64,000 nt of DNA from assembly GCF_024166365.1 (NCBI RefSeq), contig NC_064827.1, positions 16,161,001 to 16,225,000 on the forward strand. Reading direction: 5' to 3'. The notes below the pieces were generated by a model, which did no database searches, was not told where the DNA came from, and saw only the letters and a program-made list of their open reading frames with translations. Position 1 is the stretch's first letter; every line of letters begins with the position of its first letter. The translations under genes and the position numbers were made by a program. Shown here piece after piece: positions 35,716-46,280 of the stretch. The DNA is from Elephas maximus indicus. Its lineage: Eukaryota > Chordata > Mammalia > Proboscidea > Elephantidae.

Positions 35716-38700
35716 CGCACATGGAACATTCTCTAGAATAGACCACATATTAGGTCATAAAACAAACCTTTGCAGAGTCCAAAACATCGAAATATTACAA
35801 AGCATCTTCTCAGACCACAAGGCAATAAAACTAGAGATCAATAACAGAAAAACTAGGGAAAAGAAATCAAATACTTGGAAACTGAACAATACCCTCCTGA
35901 AAAAAGACTGGGTTATAGAAGACATCAAGGAGGGAATAAGGAAATTCATAGAAAGCAACGAGAATGAAAATACTTCCTATCAAAACCTCTGGGACACAGC
36001 AAAAGCAGTGCTCAGAGGCCAATTTATATCAATAAATGCACACATACAAAAAGAAGAAAGAGCCAAAATCAGAGAACTGTCCCTACAACTTGAACAAATA
36101 GAAAGTGAGCAACAAAAGAATCCATCAGGCACCAGAAGAAAACAAATAATAAAAATTAGAGCTGAACTAAATGAATTAGAGAACAGAAAAACAATCGAAA
36201 GAATTAACAAAGCCAAAAGCTGGTTCTTTGAAAAAATTAACAAAATCGATAAACCATTGGCTAGACTGACTAAAGAAATACAGGAAAGGAAACAAATAAC
36301 CCGAATAAGAAATGAGAAGGACCACATCACAACAGAACCAAATGAAATTAAAAGAATCATTTCAGATTATTATGAAAAATTGTACTCTAACAAATTTGAA
36401 AACCTAGAAGAAATGGATGAATTCCTGGAAAAACACTACCTACCTAAACTAACACATTCAGAAGTAGAACAACTAAATAGACCCATAACAAAAAAAGAGA
36501 TTGAAACGGTAATCAAAAAACTCCCAACAAAAAAAAGCCCTGGCCCGGACGGCTTCACTGCAGAGTTCTACCAAACTTTCAGAGAAGAGTTAACACCACT
36601 ACTACTGAAGGTATTTCAAAGCATAGAAAATGACGGAATACTACCCAACTCATTCTATGAAGCCACCATCTCCCTTACACCAAAACCAGGTAAAGACATT
36701 ACAAAAAAAGAAAATTACAGACCTATATCCCTCATGAACATTGATGCAAAAATCCTCAACAAAATTCTAGCCAATAGAATCCAACAACACATCAAAAAAA
36801 TAATTCACCCTGATCAAGTGGGATTTATACCAGGTATGCAAGGCTGGTTTAGTATCAGAAAAACCATTAATGTAATCCATCACATAAATAAAACAAAAGA
36901 CAAAAACCACATGATCTTATCAATTGATGCAGAAAAGGCATTTGACAAAGTCCAACACCCATTCATGATAAAAACTCTTACCAAAATAGGAATTGAAGGA
37001 AAATTCCTCAACATACTAAAGGGCATCTATGCAAAGCCAACAGCCAATATCACTCTAAATGGAGAGAACCTGAAAGCATTTCCCTTGAGAACGGGAACCA
37101 GACAAGGATGCCCTTTATCACCGCTCTTATTCAACATCGTGTTGGAAGTCTTAGCCAGGGCAATTAGGCTAGACAAAGAAATAAAAGGTATCCGGATTGG
37201 CAAGGAAGAAGTAAAGTTATCACTATTTGCAGATGACATGATTATATACACAGAAAACCCTAAGGAATCCTCCAGAAAACTACTGAAACTAATAGAAGAG
37301 TTCGGCAGAGTCTCAGGTTATAAAATAAACATACAAAAATCACTTGGATTCCTCTACATCAACAAAAAGAACACCGAAGAGGAAATAACCAAATCAATAC
37401 CATTCACAGTAGCCCCCAAGAAGATAAGATACTTAGGAATAAATCTTACCAAGGATGTAAAAGACCTATACAAAGAAAACTACAAAGCTCTACTACAAGA
37501 AATTCAAAAGGACATACTTAAGTGGAAAAACATACCTTGCTCATGGATAGGAAGACTTAACATAGTAAAAATGTCTATTCTACCAAAAGCCATCTATATA
37601 TTTAACGCACTTCCGATCCAAATTCCAATGTCATATTTTAAGGGGATAGAGAAACAAATCACCAATTTCATATGGAAGGGAAAGAAGCCCCGGATAAGCA
37701 AAGCACTACTGAAAAAGAAGAAGAAAGTGGGAGGCCTCACCTTACCTGACTTCAGAACCTATTATACAGCCACAGTAGTCAAAACAGCCTGGTACTGGTA
37801 CAACAACAGACACATAGACCAATGGAACAGAATTGAGAACCCAGACATAGATCCATCCACGTATGAGCAGCTGATATTTGACAAAGGACCAGTGTCAATT
37901 AACCGGGGAAAAGATAGCCTTTTTAACAAATGGTGCTGGCATAACTGGATATCCATTTGCAAAAAAATGAAACAGGACCCATACCTCACACCATGCACAA
38001 AAACTAACTCCAAGCGGATCAAAGACCTAAACATAAAGACTAAAACGATAAGGATCGTGGAAGAAAAAATTGGGACAACCCTAGGAGCCCTAATACAAGG
38101 TATAAACAGAATACAAAACATTACCAAAAATGATGAAGAGAAACCCGATAACTGGGAGCTCCTAAAAATCAAACACCTATGCTCATCTAAAGACTTCACC
38201 AAAAGAGTAAAAAGACCACCTACAGATTGGGAAAAAATTTTCAGCTATGACATCTCCGACCAGCGCCTGATCTCTAAAATCTACATGATTCTGTCAAAAC
38301 TCAACCACAAAAAGACAAATAACCCAATCAAGAAGTGGGCAAAGGATATGAACACACATTTCACTAAAGAAGATATTCAGGCAGCCAACAGATACATGAG
38401 AAAATGTTCTCGATCATTAGCCATTAGAGAAATGCAAATTAAAACTACGATGAGATTCCATCTCACACCAGCAAGGCTGGCATTAATCCAAAAAACACAA
38501 AATAATAAATGTTGGAGAGGCTGCGGAGAGATTGGAACTCTCATACACTGCTGGTGGGAATGTAAAATGGTACAACCACTTTGGAAATCTATCTGGCGTT
38601 ATCTTAAACAGTTAGAAATAGAACTACCATACAACCCAGAAATCCCACTCCTCGGAATATACCCTAGAGATACAAGAGCCTTCATACAAACAGATATATG

Positions 38701-38944
38701 CACACCCATGTTTATTGCAGCTCTGTTTACAATAGCAAAAAGCTGGAAGCAACCAAGGTGTCCATCAACGGATGAATGGGTAAATAAATTGTGGTATATT
38801 CACACAATGGAATACTACGCATTGATAAAGAACAGTGACGAATCTCTGAAACATTTCATAACATGGAGGAACCTGGAAGGCATTATGCTGAGTGAAATTA
38901 GTCAGAGGCAAAAGGACAAATATTGTATAAGACCACTATTATAA
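35651..38944 (+). CDS. L1-D ORF2, second part: end of endonuclease, reverse transcriptase, Cys-rich domain
   Basis: 1097 codons without a stop. True homology begins after the T-run near 35712; the ATG at 35651 overlaps the first part in another frame and is not a genuine start. The endonuclease is completed by D205 (RIDHILG) and D229-H230 (FSDH), counted in whole-ORF2 numbering. The RT core has '[11 protein letters not shown]', '[12 protein letters not shown]' and the active site F-A-D-D (segment residues 526-529; aspartates 702 and 703 in ORF2 numbering). The C-terminal zinc-knuckle-like motif C-x3-C-x7-H-x4-C is at segment residues 954-971. Whole ORF2 would be about 1271 residues, against 1275 in human L1. 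The family performs target-primed reverse transcription in the nucleus. Confidence 0.93.
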   Translation: MTSLTYTELSTQLLQNILFFSSAHGTFSRIDHILGHKTNLCRVQNIEILQSIFSDHKAIKLEINNRKTREKKSNTWKLNNTLLKKDWVIEDIKEGIRKFIESNENENTSYQNLWDTAKAVLRGQFISINAHIQKEERAKIRELSLQLEQIESEQQKNPSGTRRKQIIKIRAELNELENRKTIERINKAKSWFFEKINKIDKPLARLTKEIQERKQITRIRNEKDHITTEPNEIKRIISDYYEKLYSNKFENLEEMDEFLEKHYLPKLTHSEVEQLNRPITKKEIETVIKKLPTKKSPGPDGFTAEFYQTFREELTPLLLKVFQSIENDGILPNSFYEATISLTPKPGKDITKKENYRPISLMNIDAKILNKILANRIQQHIKKIIHPDQVGFIPGMQGWFSIRKTINVIHHINKTKDKNHMILSIDAEKAFDKVQHPFMIKTLTKIGIEGKFLNILKGIYAKPTANITLNGENLKAFPLRTGTRQGCPLSPLLFNIVLEVLARAIRLDKEIKGIRIGKEEVKLSLFADDMIIYTENPKESSRKLLKLIEEFGRVSGYKINIQKSLGFLYINKKNTEEEITKSIPFTVAPKKIRYLGINLTKDVKDLYKENYKALLQEIQKDILKWKNIPCSWIGRLNIVKMSILPKAIYIFNALPIQIPMSYFKGIEKQITNFIWKGKKPRISKALLKKKKKVGGLTLPDFRTYYTATVVKTAWYWYNNRHIDQWNRIENPDIDPSTYEQLIFDKGPVSINRGKDSLFNKWCWHNWISICKKMKQDPYLTPCTKTNSKRIKDLNIKTKTIRIVEEKIGTTLGALIQGINRIQNITKNDEEKPDNWELLKIKHLCSSKDFTKRVKRPPTDWEKIFSYDISDQRLISKIYMILSKLNHKKTNNPIKKWAKDMNTHFTKEDIQAANRYMRKCSRSLAIREMQIKTTMRFHLTPARLALIQKTQNNKCWRGCGEIGTLIHCWWECKMVQPLWKSIWRYLKQLEIELPYNPEIPLLGIYPRDTRAFIQTDICTPMFIAALFTIAKSWKQPRCPSTDEWVNKLWYIHTMEYYALIKNSDESLKHFITWRNLEGIMLSEISQRQKDKYCIRPLL

Positions 38945-39947
38945 GATCTTGAGAAATAGTAAACCTGAGAAGAACACATACTTTTGTGGTTACGAAGGGG
39001 GGGAGGGAGGGAGGGTGGGAGAGGGTTTTTTATTGATTAATCAGTAGATAAGAACTGCTTTAGGTGAAGGGAAAGACAACACTCAATACATGGAAGGTCA
39101 GCTCAATTGGACTGGACCAAAAGCAAAGAAGTTTCCGGGATAAAATGAATGCTTCAAAGGTCAGCGGAGCAAGCGCGGGGGTCTGGGGAACATGGTTTGC
39201 GGGGACTTCTAAGTCAATTGGCAAAATAATTCTATTATGAAATCATTCTGCATCCCACTTTGAAATGTGGCGTCTGGGGTCTTAAATGCTAACAAGCGGC
39301 CATCTAAGATGCAGCAATTGGTCTCAACCCACCTGGAGCAAAGGAAAATGAAGAACACCAAGGCCACACGACAACTAAGAGCCCAAGAGACAGAAAGGGC
39401 CACATGAACCAGAGACCTACATCATCCTGAGACCAGAAGAACTAGTTGGTGCCCGGCCACAATCGATGACTTCCCTGACAGGGAGCACAGCAGAGCACCC
39501 CTGAGGGAGCAGGAGATCAGTGGGATGCAGACCCCAAATTCTCATAAAAAGACCAAACTTAATGGTCTGACTGAGACTGGAGGAATCCCGGTGGCCACGC
39601 TCCCCAGACCTTCTGTTGACACAGGACAGGAACCATCCCCAAAGAGAACTCATCAGAAATGAAAGGGACTGGTCAGCGGGTGGGAGAGAGACGCTGATGA
39701 AGAGTGAGCTAATTATATCAGGTGGACACTTGAGATTGTGTTGGCAACTCTTGTCTGGAGGGGGGATGGGAGGATAGAGAGAGAGGGAAGCAGGCAAAAT
39801 TGTCAAGAAAGGAGAGACTGAAAGGGCTGACTCAAGAGGGGGAGAGTAAGTAGGAGTAGGGAGTGAGATGTATGTAAACTTATATGTGACAGACTGATTG
39901 GATTTGTAAACGTTCACTTGAAGCTTAATAAAAGTTATTAAAAAAAA
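38945..39947 (+). other. L1-D 3' UTR with G-run tract, polyadenylation signal and poly-A
   Basis: A G-run tract (GGG repeated with single-base spacers) at 38995-39026 may form a quadruplex. The remainder matches the many 3' UTR-only fragments in the window. AATAAA at about 39928 precedes the A-run at 39941-39952. The antisense frame at 39417-39917 (166 codons) is a shadow. Confidence 0.85.
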
Positions 39948-40369
39948 AAAAAGTAACAGAGAACTACCATATGACCCTGCAATTCCTCTCCTAGGTATAT
40001 ATATCCAAGAGAAATGAAAACATGTATCTTCCTAGAAACCTGTACACAAATGTTTATAATAGCATTATTTGTAATAACCAAAAGGTGGAAACAACTCAAC
40101 ATCCTTCAGAAGACAATGGATAAACACATACATAAAATGGCATGTACCTAAAATGGAATACAATTCAGTCATAAAAAAATAAGCACTGATACATGCTACA
40201 ATTTGGCTACCTCGAAAACATGCTAAGTGAAAGAAGCCAGACACAAAAGATAACATAGTCTATGATTCCTTTTATATGATATTTCTGGAAGTATCTGTAG
40301 AGGCAGAGAGCCACTGAGAAGTTACAAAGGTATGGGGGAGGGGAAAATTGCAAGAGATTACTTAATGCA

Positions 40370-41387
40370 TTGCTGTTGTGTGCCGTCCAGTCGATTCCGA
40401 CTCATAGCAACCCTTTAGGACAGAGCAGACTTGCCCCTTAGGGTTTCCAAGGCTGTGGTCTTTTTTTATTATGTTTTAGGTGAAAGTTGACAGAGCAAAC
40501 TAGTTTCTCTTTAAGCAATTAATACACATATTGTTTTGTGACATTGGTAGCCAACTCTATGACTTGTCAACATTCTCCTCTTTTCAACCTTGGGTTCCCC
40601 ATTTCCATTCGTGCAGCTTTCCTAACCCCTCCTGCCTTCTTATCCTTGCCCCTAGGCTAGTGTGCCCATTTCGTTTCATATACATGTGTTATTGTTTGTT
40701 TTATAGGCCTGTCTAATCTTTGGATGAAGGGTGAACCTCAGGAATGACTTCAGTACTGAGTTAAAAGGGTGTCCGGGGGCCATACTCTCAGGGTTTTTCC
40801 AGTCTCTGTCAGGCCAGTAAGTCTGGTCTTTTTTTTTTGTGAGTTAGAATTTTGTTCTACATTTTTCTCCAGCTCTGTCCAGGGCCCTGTATTGTGATCT
40901 CTGTCACAGCAGTCAGTGGTGGGAGCCAGGCACCATCTAGTTGTGCTGGACTTAGTCTGGTAGAGGCTGTAATAGTTGTGGTCCATTAGTTCAAAGGACT
41001 AATCTTTCCCTTGTGCCTTTGGTTTTCTTCATTCTTCCTTGCTCGAGACAGGGTGGGACTAGTAGACATCTTAAATGGTTGCTCACAAGCTTTTAAGGGC
41101 CCAGACGCTACTCACCAAAGTCAGATGTAGAACATTTTCTTTATAAACTGTCATGCCAATTGAGCTAGATGTCCCGAAGGCCATGGTCCCCAGCTCTCAG
41201 CCCCGTAACTCAGTCCCTCAGGGAGTCTGGATGTGTCTATGAGTCTTCTATCACTTTGCCAAGGCTGTAATCTTTACAGAAGCAGGTTGCCAGGTGTTTT
41301 CTCCCGTGGAGTGGCTGGATGGGTTTGAATCATCAACCTTTCAGTTAGTAGCCACGTGCTTAACCACTGCAGCACCAGGGCTCCTTG
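40370..41387 (-). repeat. AfroSINE, long form, in L1-E 3' UTR, split by an L1 fragment
   Basis: The left part, 40370-40463, has 'gtccagtcgattccgactca'. The right part, 41259-41387, has the long-form central segment ('aatctttacagaagcaggtt', 'ttttctcccgtggagtggct') and the tRNA-like head in antisense ('gtgcttaaccactgcagcac'). L1 3' UTR sequence separates them. Confidence 0.88.
40464..41258 (-). mobile_element. L1 3' UTR fragment, antisense, in a SINE
   Basis: Minus-strand 5'-truncated L1 copy made only of 3' UTR, starting with a T-run (reverse of poly-A). TSD is ccaaggctgtggtcttt (40447-40463) and ccaaggctgtaatcttt (41259-41275), two mismatches. The same 3' UTR type occurs at 30071-30774. An ORF at 40750-40986 (-) is part of this UTR, not a gene. 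Confidence 0.87.
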
Positions 41388-41545
41388 CTTTATGGATACA
41401 GCGTACTTTTATGGGGTGATGAAAAAGTTCAACACTGCGAATACACTTAATATTCTTAAGTGTTTACTACCACTGAATTATATTTTTAAATGATTAATTA
41501 TATGAATTTAACCTCAACAGAAAAATTTTAATTTTTTTAAAAGAA

Positions 41546-41793
41546 AAAATAGAGAACTGGAGTAGAGGAGGAAGGAGTGACAGAAGAAATAAGGGTCAAG
41601 AACAGCTATTTGGTTCCCTCTTTTTCTTCCAGCAGAGCTGTGAGCAAGGGCTCAACCGTTCTGCCTAACCCCGAAATCACAACAAATGGCACTGCCTTCA
41701 TACATGCCCCCTCAAAAGCTTCTAGTACTTGCACAGATCATGCTGCCAACCTTGCTGCAGCTAAGGAAAAAATCTTCTAAAACATATTTCTAA
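41546..41793 (+). other. Unassigned stretch with a splice-acceptor-like site and short ORF
   Basis: A pyrimidine-rich 'ttccctctttttcttccag' at about 41613-41631 is followed by an open frame of about 50 codons ending in TAA at 41778-41780 (the frame opens at 41577, 67 codons). It contains 'TNGTAFIHAPSKASST' and 'AANLAAAKEKIF'. I do not recognise the protein. It could be a terminal exon, a retropseudogene scrap or chance. Confidence 0.2.
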
Positions 41794-41805
41794 TCTTGTT
41801 TCTTA

Positions 41806-41968
41806 AAAAAAAAAAAACACTGTCGTCAAGTCAATTCCGACTCATAGAAATCTTACAGGACAGAGTAGAGCTGCCCCATAGGATTTCCAAGGAACGGTTG
41901 GTGGATTTGAACTGCCAACCTTTTGGTTATGAGCCGAGCTCTTAACCACTGCACCACCAGGGCTCCAG
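41806..41968 (-). repeat. AfroSINE, short form, perfect TSD
   Basis: Minus-strand copy with a 12-bp perfect duplication, tcttgtttctta, at 41794-41805 and 41969-41980. Confidence 0.94.
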
Positions 41969-41980
41969 TCTTGTTTCTTA

Positions 41981-42458
41981 GAAGATGATAAACACAAAGT
42001 TGTTTGGGGTTTTTGTTTATTTCAAACCTGAAAGGGCCCACAGAGACTTCCTATGCTAAAAGAAATTTAGTTTTTAATCTGGAAATAATAGAGAATAATT
42101 CTTTAAAGTCTTACAGGATAAGAATTCAAAAAAGAAGGATACATAGAATAAAAAACAATTCGGGGAGTGCTGAAAACAGGTTTTTTGTTTTAATCTCTTC
42201 CACACAGATGAAAAAATAAATACCAAATAAAAAATGAATCCTGCTTGTAGAATCATGTAAAATAGTTTCTTTGGAACAGGCATAAACCTCAACTTACCCA
42301 CAGAGAAATACCAATATATAAGGCAGCAAATGTACAATCTAAACTCATTATGGCTCACTGAATAGTCCACCACTAAAACAGTTTACACTACCATCTAGTG
42401 GTTCATTTGGGGAAAGGACATGTGTACCATTCAAAATATTTCAATTGGATAGGCAATC
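41981..42458. other. Unassigned DNA
   Basis: No repeat or gene recognised. Short overlapping ORFs at 42004-42219 (+) and 42074-42373 (-) have no motifs. Confidence 0.3.
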
Positions 42459-42840
42459 TGTTGTTAGGTGTGGAGTCCGACCCTATTTCCACAGAATGAA
42501 ACACCACCCAGCCTGTGCCATCCTCATAATCATTATGCTTAAGCCCATTGCTGCAGCTACTGTGTCAACCCATCTCGTTGAGGGTCTTCCTCTTTTTTGA
42601 TGACCTTCTACTTTACTAAGAAAGATGTCCTTCTCCAGGGACTGGTCCCTCCTGATACCGTGTTTAAAGAATGTGAGATGAAGTCTCACCATCCTTGCTT
42701 CTAATGAGCATTCTGGCTGTACTTCTTCCAAGACAGATTTGTTTGTTCTGCTGGCAGTCCATGGTATATTCAATATTCTTCACCAATACCATAATTCAAA
42801 GGCATCAATTCTTCAGTCTTCTTTATTCGTTGTCCAGCTG
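42459..42840 (-). mobile_element. RTE/BovB-clade LINE 3' fragment
   Basis: Minus-strand C-terminal ORF2 with 'LEEVQPECSLEARMVRL' and 'RPSTRWVDTVAAAM', starting at the 3' terminus ('ttgttgttaggtg' in antisense). The coding frame is broken. Inverted relative to the RTE copy starting at 42953. Confidence 0.88.
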
Positions 42841-42952
42841 GATAAACAATCTAGTAGATATAAGTAGACCACTTTGTCCAAGAGAAAAGAGACAAAGAGC
42901 AATAAAAGAGAAACTTAGCTATACAGTAAGCCATGGTAGCTCTGATGACTAA

Positions 42953-43622
42953 GGTGCGCCTGACCCAAGCCATGGTATTTTCAATTGCCTCATATGCACG
43001 TGAAAGCTGAACAATAAAAAAGTAAGACCAAAGAAGAATTGGTGCATCTGAATTGTGGAATTGGTGAAGAATACTGAATATACCATTAACTGCCAGAAAC
43101 ATAAGGAGCCCTGGTGGTGCAAAGGTTGAACGCTTAACCGCTAACCAAAAGGTCAGCAGTTTGAACCCACCAGGCACTCTGAGGGAGAAGAGACTTGGTG
43201 ATCTGCTCTGGTAAAAATTATAGTCTAAGAAACCCCAAGGGGCAGTTCTACTGTGCCCTACAGGGTCGCTATGAGTTAGAATCAACTCAACAGCACACAC
43301 CAACAACAACAGCCAGGAGAATGAGCAAATCAGTCTTTCGAAGTCCAGCCAGGATGCTCCTTAAAAGCAAGGATAGTGATACATAGTTCACCTCACTTAC
43401 TTTGGACATGTCATCAGCAGGGACTAATCGCTGGAGAAAGATATCATGCATGGTAAAGCAGAGGGTCAGCAAAAAAGAGGGAGACCCCCAGTGAGATGAA
43501 TTGACACCGTGGCTGCAAAATGGACTCAAACACGCCAATGATTGTGACTATGACACAGGACCAGGCAATGTTTTGTTCTGTTACACAGTTACTATGAGTT
43601 GGAGCCAACTTGATGGCAACTA
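42953..43622 (+). mobile_element. RTE/BovB-clade LINE 3' fragment, with a SINE inside
   Basis: Plus-strand RTE C-terminal region ('ctgacccaagccatggtatt', 'ggagaaagatatcatgcatg', 'gtggctgcaaaatggactca') ending in the 3' tail 'gttactatgagttggagcca'. A SINE is inserted at 43104-43311. All frames broken. Confidence 0.88.
43104..43311 (+). repeat. AfroSINE, long form, in RTE copy
   Basis: Full long-form copy: head 'ggagccctggtggtgcaaag', B-box-like 'cagtttgaaccc', central segment 'agacttggtgatctgctctg', tail 'ggtcgctatgagttagaatc' and an AAC-repeat end. Confidence 0.92.
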
Positions 43623-43964
43623 GCAATATGGTGGAAGGACCTTTGGATGAAAACCTGAGATCTTATCAGGTTAACCATGCTCATTTATATGTACAGCTTC
43701 TGATATAAGCCTAAAATTTTCAGTTTCACTTAGTTCTGTTAACCATAAATCATACGGTTCTGACTGTAATTCTTTTAGGAAGAAGTAATAAGAGTAACTG
43801 TAATGAGCATCAAGTTAAATGACACCATAAATACATAATCAGATTAATCCCAGAATGTAGAACAGCCTATGAGACAACTGGCACGGACCTTTTAAAAGTC
43901 AATGTCATGGGTGGTGGGGGAGACCAAGGAGACTATTCCAGATAAATAAAGCAACATAAAACAA
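43623..43964. other. Unassigned DNA
   Basis: Nothing recognised. Confidence 0.3.
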
Positions 43965-44135
43965 GAAATCTGAGATCTGAGTTCTAGCTTTGAGCACATT
44001 ATTCCTAGCTGTGTGATTTCACACAAGTCATTTGACCTCTCCAAGCTTGTTTCTCATCTGTAAATTGAAATGAGTGCGATAGATCAGTTTCTCAAGTGTC
44101 AGGTTATAGTCATTAGTCATACAATCAATATATTG
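43965..44135 (+). repeat. MIR SINE remnant
   Basis: 'gagttctagctttgagcaca', 'ctagctgtgtgatttcacac', 'aagtcatttgacctctccaa' and 'tttctcatctgtaaattgaa' follow the MIR core and 3' region. Confidence 0.75.
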
Positions 44136-44857
44136 GATCCTGATCAGAATTTTTCAATTAAATATAACAGATTGTAAAGGTATCGTTTCATGAAACTTTT
44201 GTTCCAACAAAACGTATGCATGTGTGTTGGGTAATCACACATGACTGTGAGACAGAGAGTGTGTGTGTGTTTGTGTTCTGGGATACAATATAAGTGCATT
44301 TCTTACTATGGGTCACAATCCAAATAGTTTGAAAGTCCCTAAGAGTCCTATCAGCATTAAAATTCCATGCTCCTATGAATTGCGACCATCAGTCACATTT
44401 GCATTAAGATTACAGAAAGTGACTGGGAAGAGGGGGTCAAAGGGAGCAAAAGCCACCAAAAAGTATCAGGTATCAAGTATACTGGGCAGAGAAACTGGGG
44501 CAAAAAGCCCAACCAACAAAGCTAACCTGGGAGAGGGAAGGGAAGGCCTCAACTCAGGGAATACCTAGGCAGCTAAGGCTCTTGTTAGAGAGCAAGTGCC
44601 AGGTTGCTGACATTGCTGATTAGATTGCCACCACATTCGGGACTGGTTCAGGAACTGGTGAGGGCCTGAGCCTACAGATGAGATCCACCATACAGATGAA
44701 GCTGGGAAGGAAATTTACTAGAGGAAATAAGGCAGACAACATAGGTTAAAGCAACATCTAGAGCATCCCAGAAATGGAAAATAATTCCCATAAGGGCAGC
44801 ATGGTTGCAGCCAATAGGGAAAAGGCTCAGGGCTGATACTTAGCTATTACAGCCATG
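44136..44857. other. Unassigned DNA
   Basis: Contains a short GT run near 44256-44270. No repeat family or coding region recognised; the 101-codon ORF at 44263-44568 has no motif. Confidence 0.3.
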
Positions 44858-45065
44858 TTGTCGTTGTTGACACTGTGTGCCGTTGAGTCGGTTCCAACTC
44901 ATAGTGACCCCATGTGACAGAGTAGAACTGCCCCACTGGATTTCCTAGGGTGAAATCTTTACAGGAGCAGCTCACCAGGTCTTTCTCCACAGACTATCTG
45001 GTGGGTTCAAACTGCGGACCTTTCGGTTAGTAGGCGAGTGTTTAACCATTGCATCACCGGGCTCC
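44858..45065 (-). repeat. AfroSINE, long form
   Basis: Minus-strand copy with a GTT-repeat start (reverse of the AAC tail), 'gtgccgttgagtcggttcca', central segment 'aatctttacaggagcagctc' and 'tttctccacagactatctgg', ending at the tRNA-like head. Confidence 0.92.
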
Positions 45066-45090
45066 TTCCTTATGCTTCATTATGGCCATA

Positions 45091-45278
45091 GAAACCAGAA
45101 AAAAAAAAAACCAAACCCACTGCCATCGAGTTGATTCTGATTCATAGTGACTCTATAAGACAGAGTAGAACTGCCCCATAGAGTTTCCAAGGAGCACCTG
45201 GTGGATTCAAAATGCCAACTTCTTGACTAGCAGCTGTAACACTTCATCACTAGCCCACCAGGGTTTCTACCAGGGCTC
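45091..45278 (-). repeat. AfroSINE, short form, 16-bp perfect TSD
   Basis: Minus-strand copy with duplication cttcattatggccata at 45075-45090 and 45279-45294. It sits 25 bases from the previous SINE. Confidence 0.94.
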
Positions 45279-45294
45279 CTTCATTATGGCCATA

Positions 45295-45665
45295 CCTACC
45301 ATAAAATATGGAAATACTTTCATATTAGTTGGCAAACAGCAACTGTAGTGAAGCTACCAAGTGTTCCCCTCCCCCAACCCCATACCATCCTAGTCTCTCC
45401 CTGGACGACCCAGACCACCCTATCATCCAGCATATAAAGCGGTAACACCCAGACCAGCAAGGGGCCTCCAGGATCCTGTTTTAGCCATTGTCCATTTTGA
45501 ATGCTGTCCCCAGGCACCAACAGTATTAAATACTTTGCTATGTACAACTCGAAGGATGTAATCAATGCCACTAAATTATACGTATAGCAATTGCTGAACT
45601 GGTGTATGTGTTGCTGCGTATATTTTCACCACAATTAAATATGTGTGTATGTGTATAATTTTTTT
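45295..45665 (+). other. Unassigned DNA ending in a LINE-like 3' end
   Basis: 45545-45650 ('gtaatcaatgccactaaatt', 'gctgaactggtgtatgtgtt') resembles L1 3' UTR ends elsewhere here, followed by a GT-rich stretch and a T-run at 45660-45674. Nothing recognised before 45540. Confidence 0.4.
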
Positions 45666-46071
45666 TTTTTTTTGGCTATGCTCCTGGAAGGTTTAACTTG
45701 GATTATAGATATAATACATGCATACGCATCAGATTCACTGGACTGCATGCAAATGAACAAGTTCACAAATGTTTTTGCATGAATATGAGTACAGATATAT
45801 TCTAACAGGTCATAGGAAATTTTTCATCAATACAGGAGCCTTCCTCACACTGATCTAAGGTGACTTCAAGGCCCTCTGGTCTAAGCGGCTGCATTTTATA
45901 TACCTTCTGGGTATATGAGACGTATGTGGTATTTACCAGCCTAGTGAAGTCCGTAAAACACTTTCAACTCTTAAGACATAAATTCAACTCAGGATTTCTT
46001 GTTAAAGATGGAGGGTTGAGGACAAGAATTTAGCTCCACTTCCTCTAATAAGCTCACTAAAACGACAGTAT
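45666..46071. other. Unassigned DNA
   Basis: No gene or repeat recognised. Confidence 0.3.
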
Positions 46072-46280
46072 AGTCCCTGGGTAGTTCAAAAGGTTAAGCA
46101 CTCAGTTCCTAACCAAAAGGTTGGTGGTTCAAATCCACCCAGCGGCGCTCAGAAGAACAGCCTGGCAATCTACTTCAGAAAGATTACAGCCATTGAAAAC
46201 CATATGGAGTGAGGTTCTACTTTGAAACACAAGGGTTGCCATAAGTTGGAAAAGACTCAAAGATCTGGGAGTTTTTGGTA
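46072..46280 (+). repeat. AfroSINE, long form, degenerate
   Basis: B-box-like 'ggtggttcaaatccaccc', central 'gcctggcaatctacttcaga', 'aagattacagccattgaaaa', tail 'gttgccataagttggaaaag'. About as diverged as the copies at 55126 and 62199. Confidence 0.85.

Larger units (their letters stand above)
32613..39947 (+). mobile_element. L1-D: young, full-length, nearly intact LINE-1
   Basis: Complete 7.3-kb element with a CpG-rich 5' UTR, ORF1 (33749-34669), a spacer of 458 bases, ORF2 (35128-38944 with one frameshift), a 3' UTR with a G-run tract, AATAAA at about 39928 and a poly-A. A perfect 15-bp TSD, aaaaagtaacagaga, occurs at 32598-32612 and 39948-39962. Insertion is into the ancient L1-E. The perfect TSD, surviving CpGs and near-intact ORFs make it the youngest element in the window. 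Confidence 0.96.
17660..41545 (+). mobile_element. L1-E: one ancient LINE-1 (L1M-type) expanded to about 24 kb by nested insertions
   Basis: Collinear old L1 pieces occupy 17660-18295 (5' UTR and ORF1), 18835-19247 (ORF1 end), 19965-20736 (spacer and ORF2 start), 20900-21505 (endonuclease), 28547-28906 and 29078-29303 (RT), 29923-30031, 31145-31154 and 31599-32612 (C-terminal ORF2), 39948-40369 (ORF2 end and 3' UTR) and 41388-41545 (3' UTR end). Many inserts break L1-E inside recognisable sequence, which resumes where it stopped. Divergence is far greater than in L1-A, C or D and fits a mid-age mammalian L1M subfamily. It is nonfunctional. Confidence 0.85.

Noticed and set aside
37762-38202. 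Minus-strand ORFs of 119-146 codons (also at 6351-6710 and 26356-26796)
   Set aside because: They recur at the same place in three L1 copies because they are the antisense of L1 ORF2 coding sequence, not independent genes.
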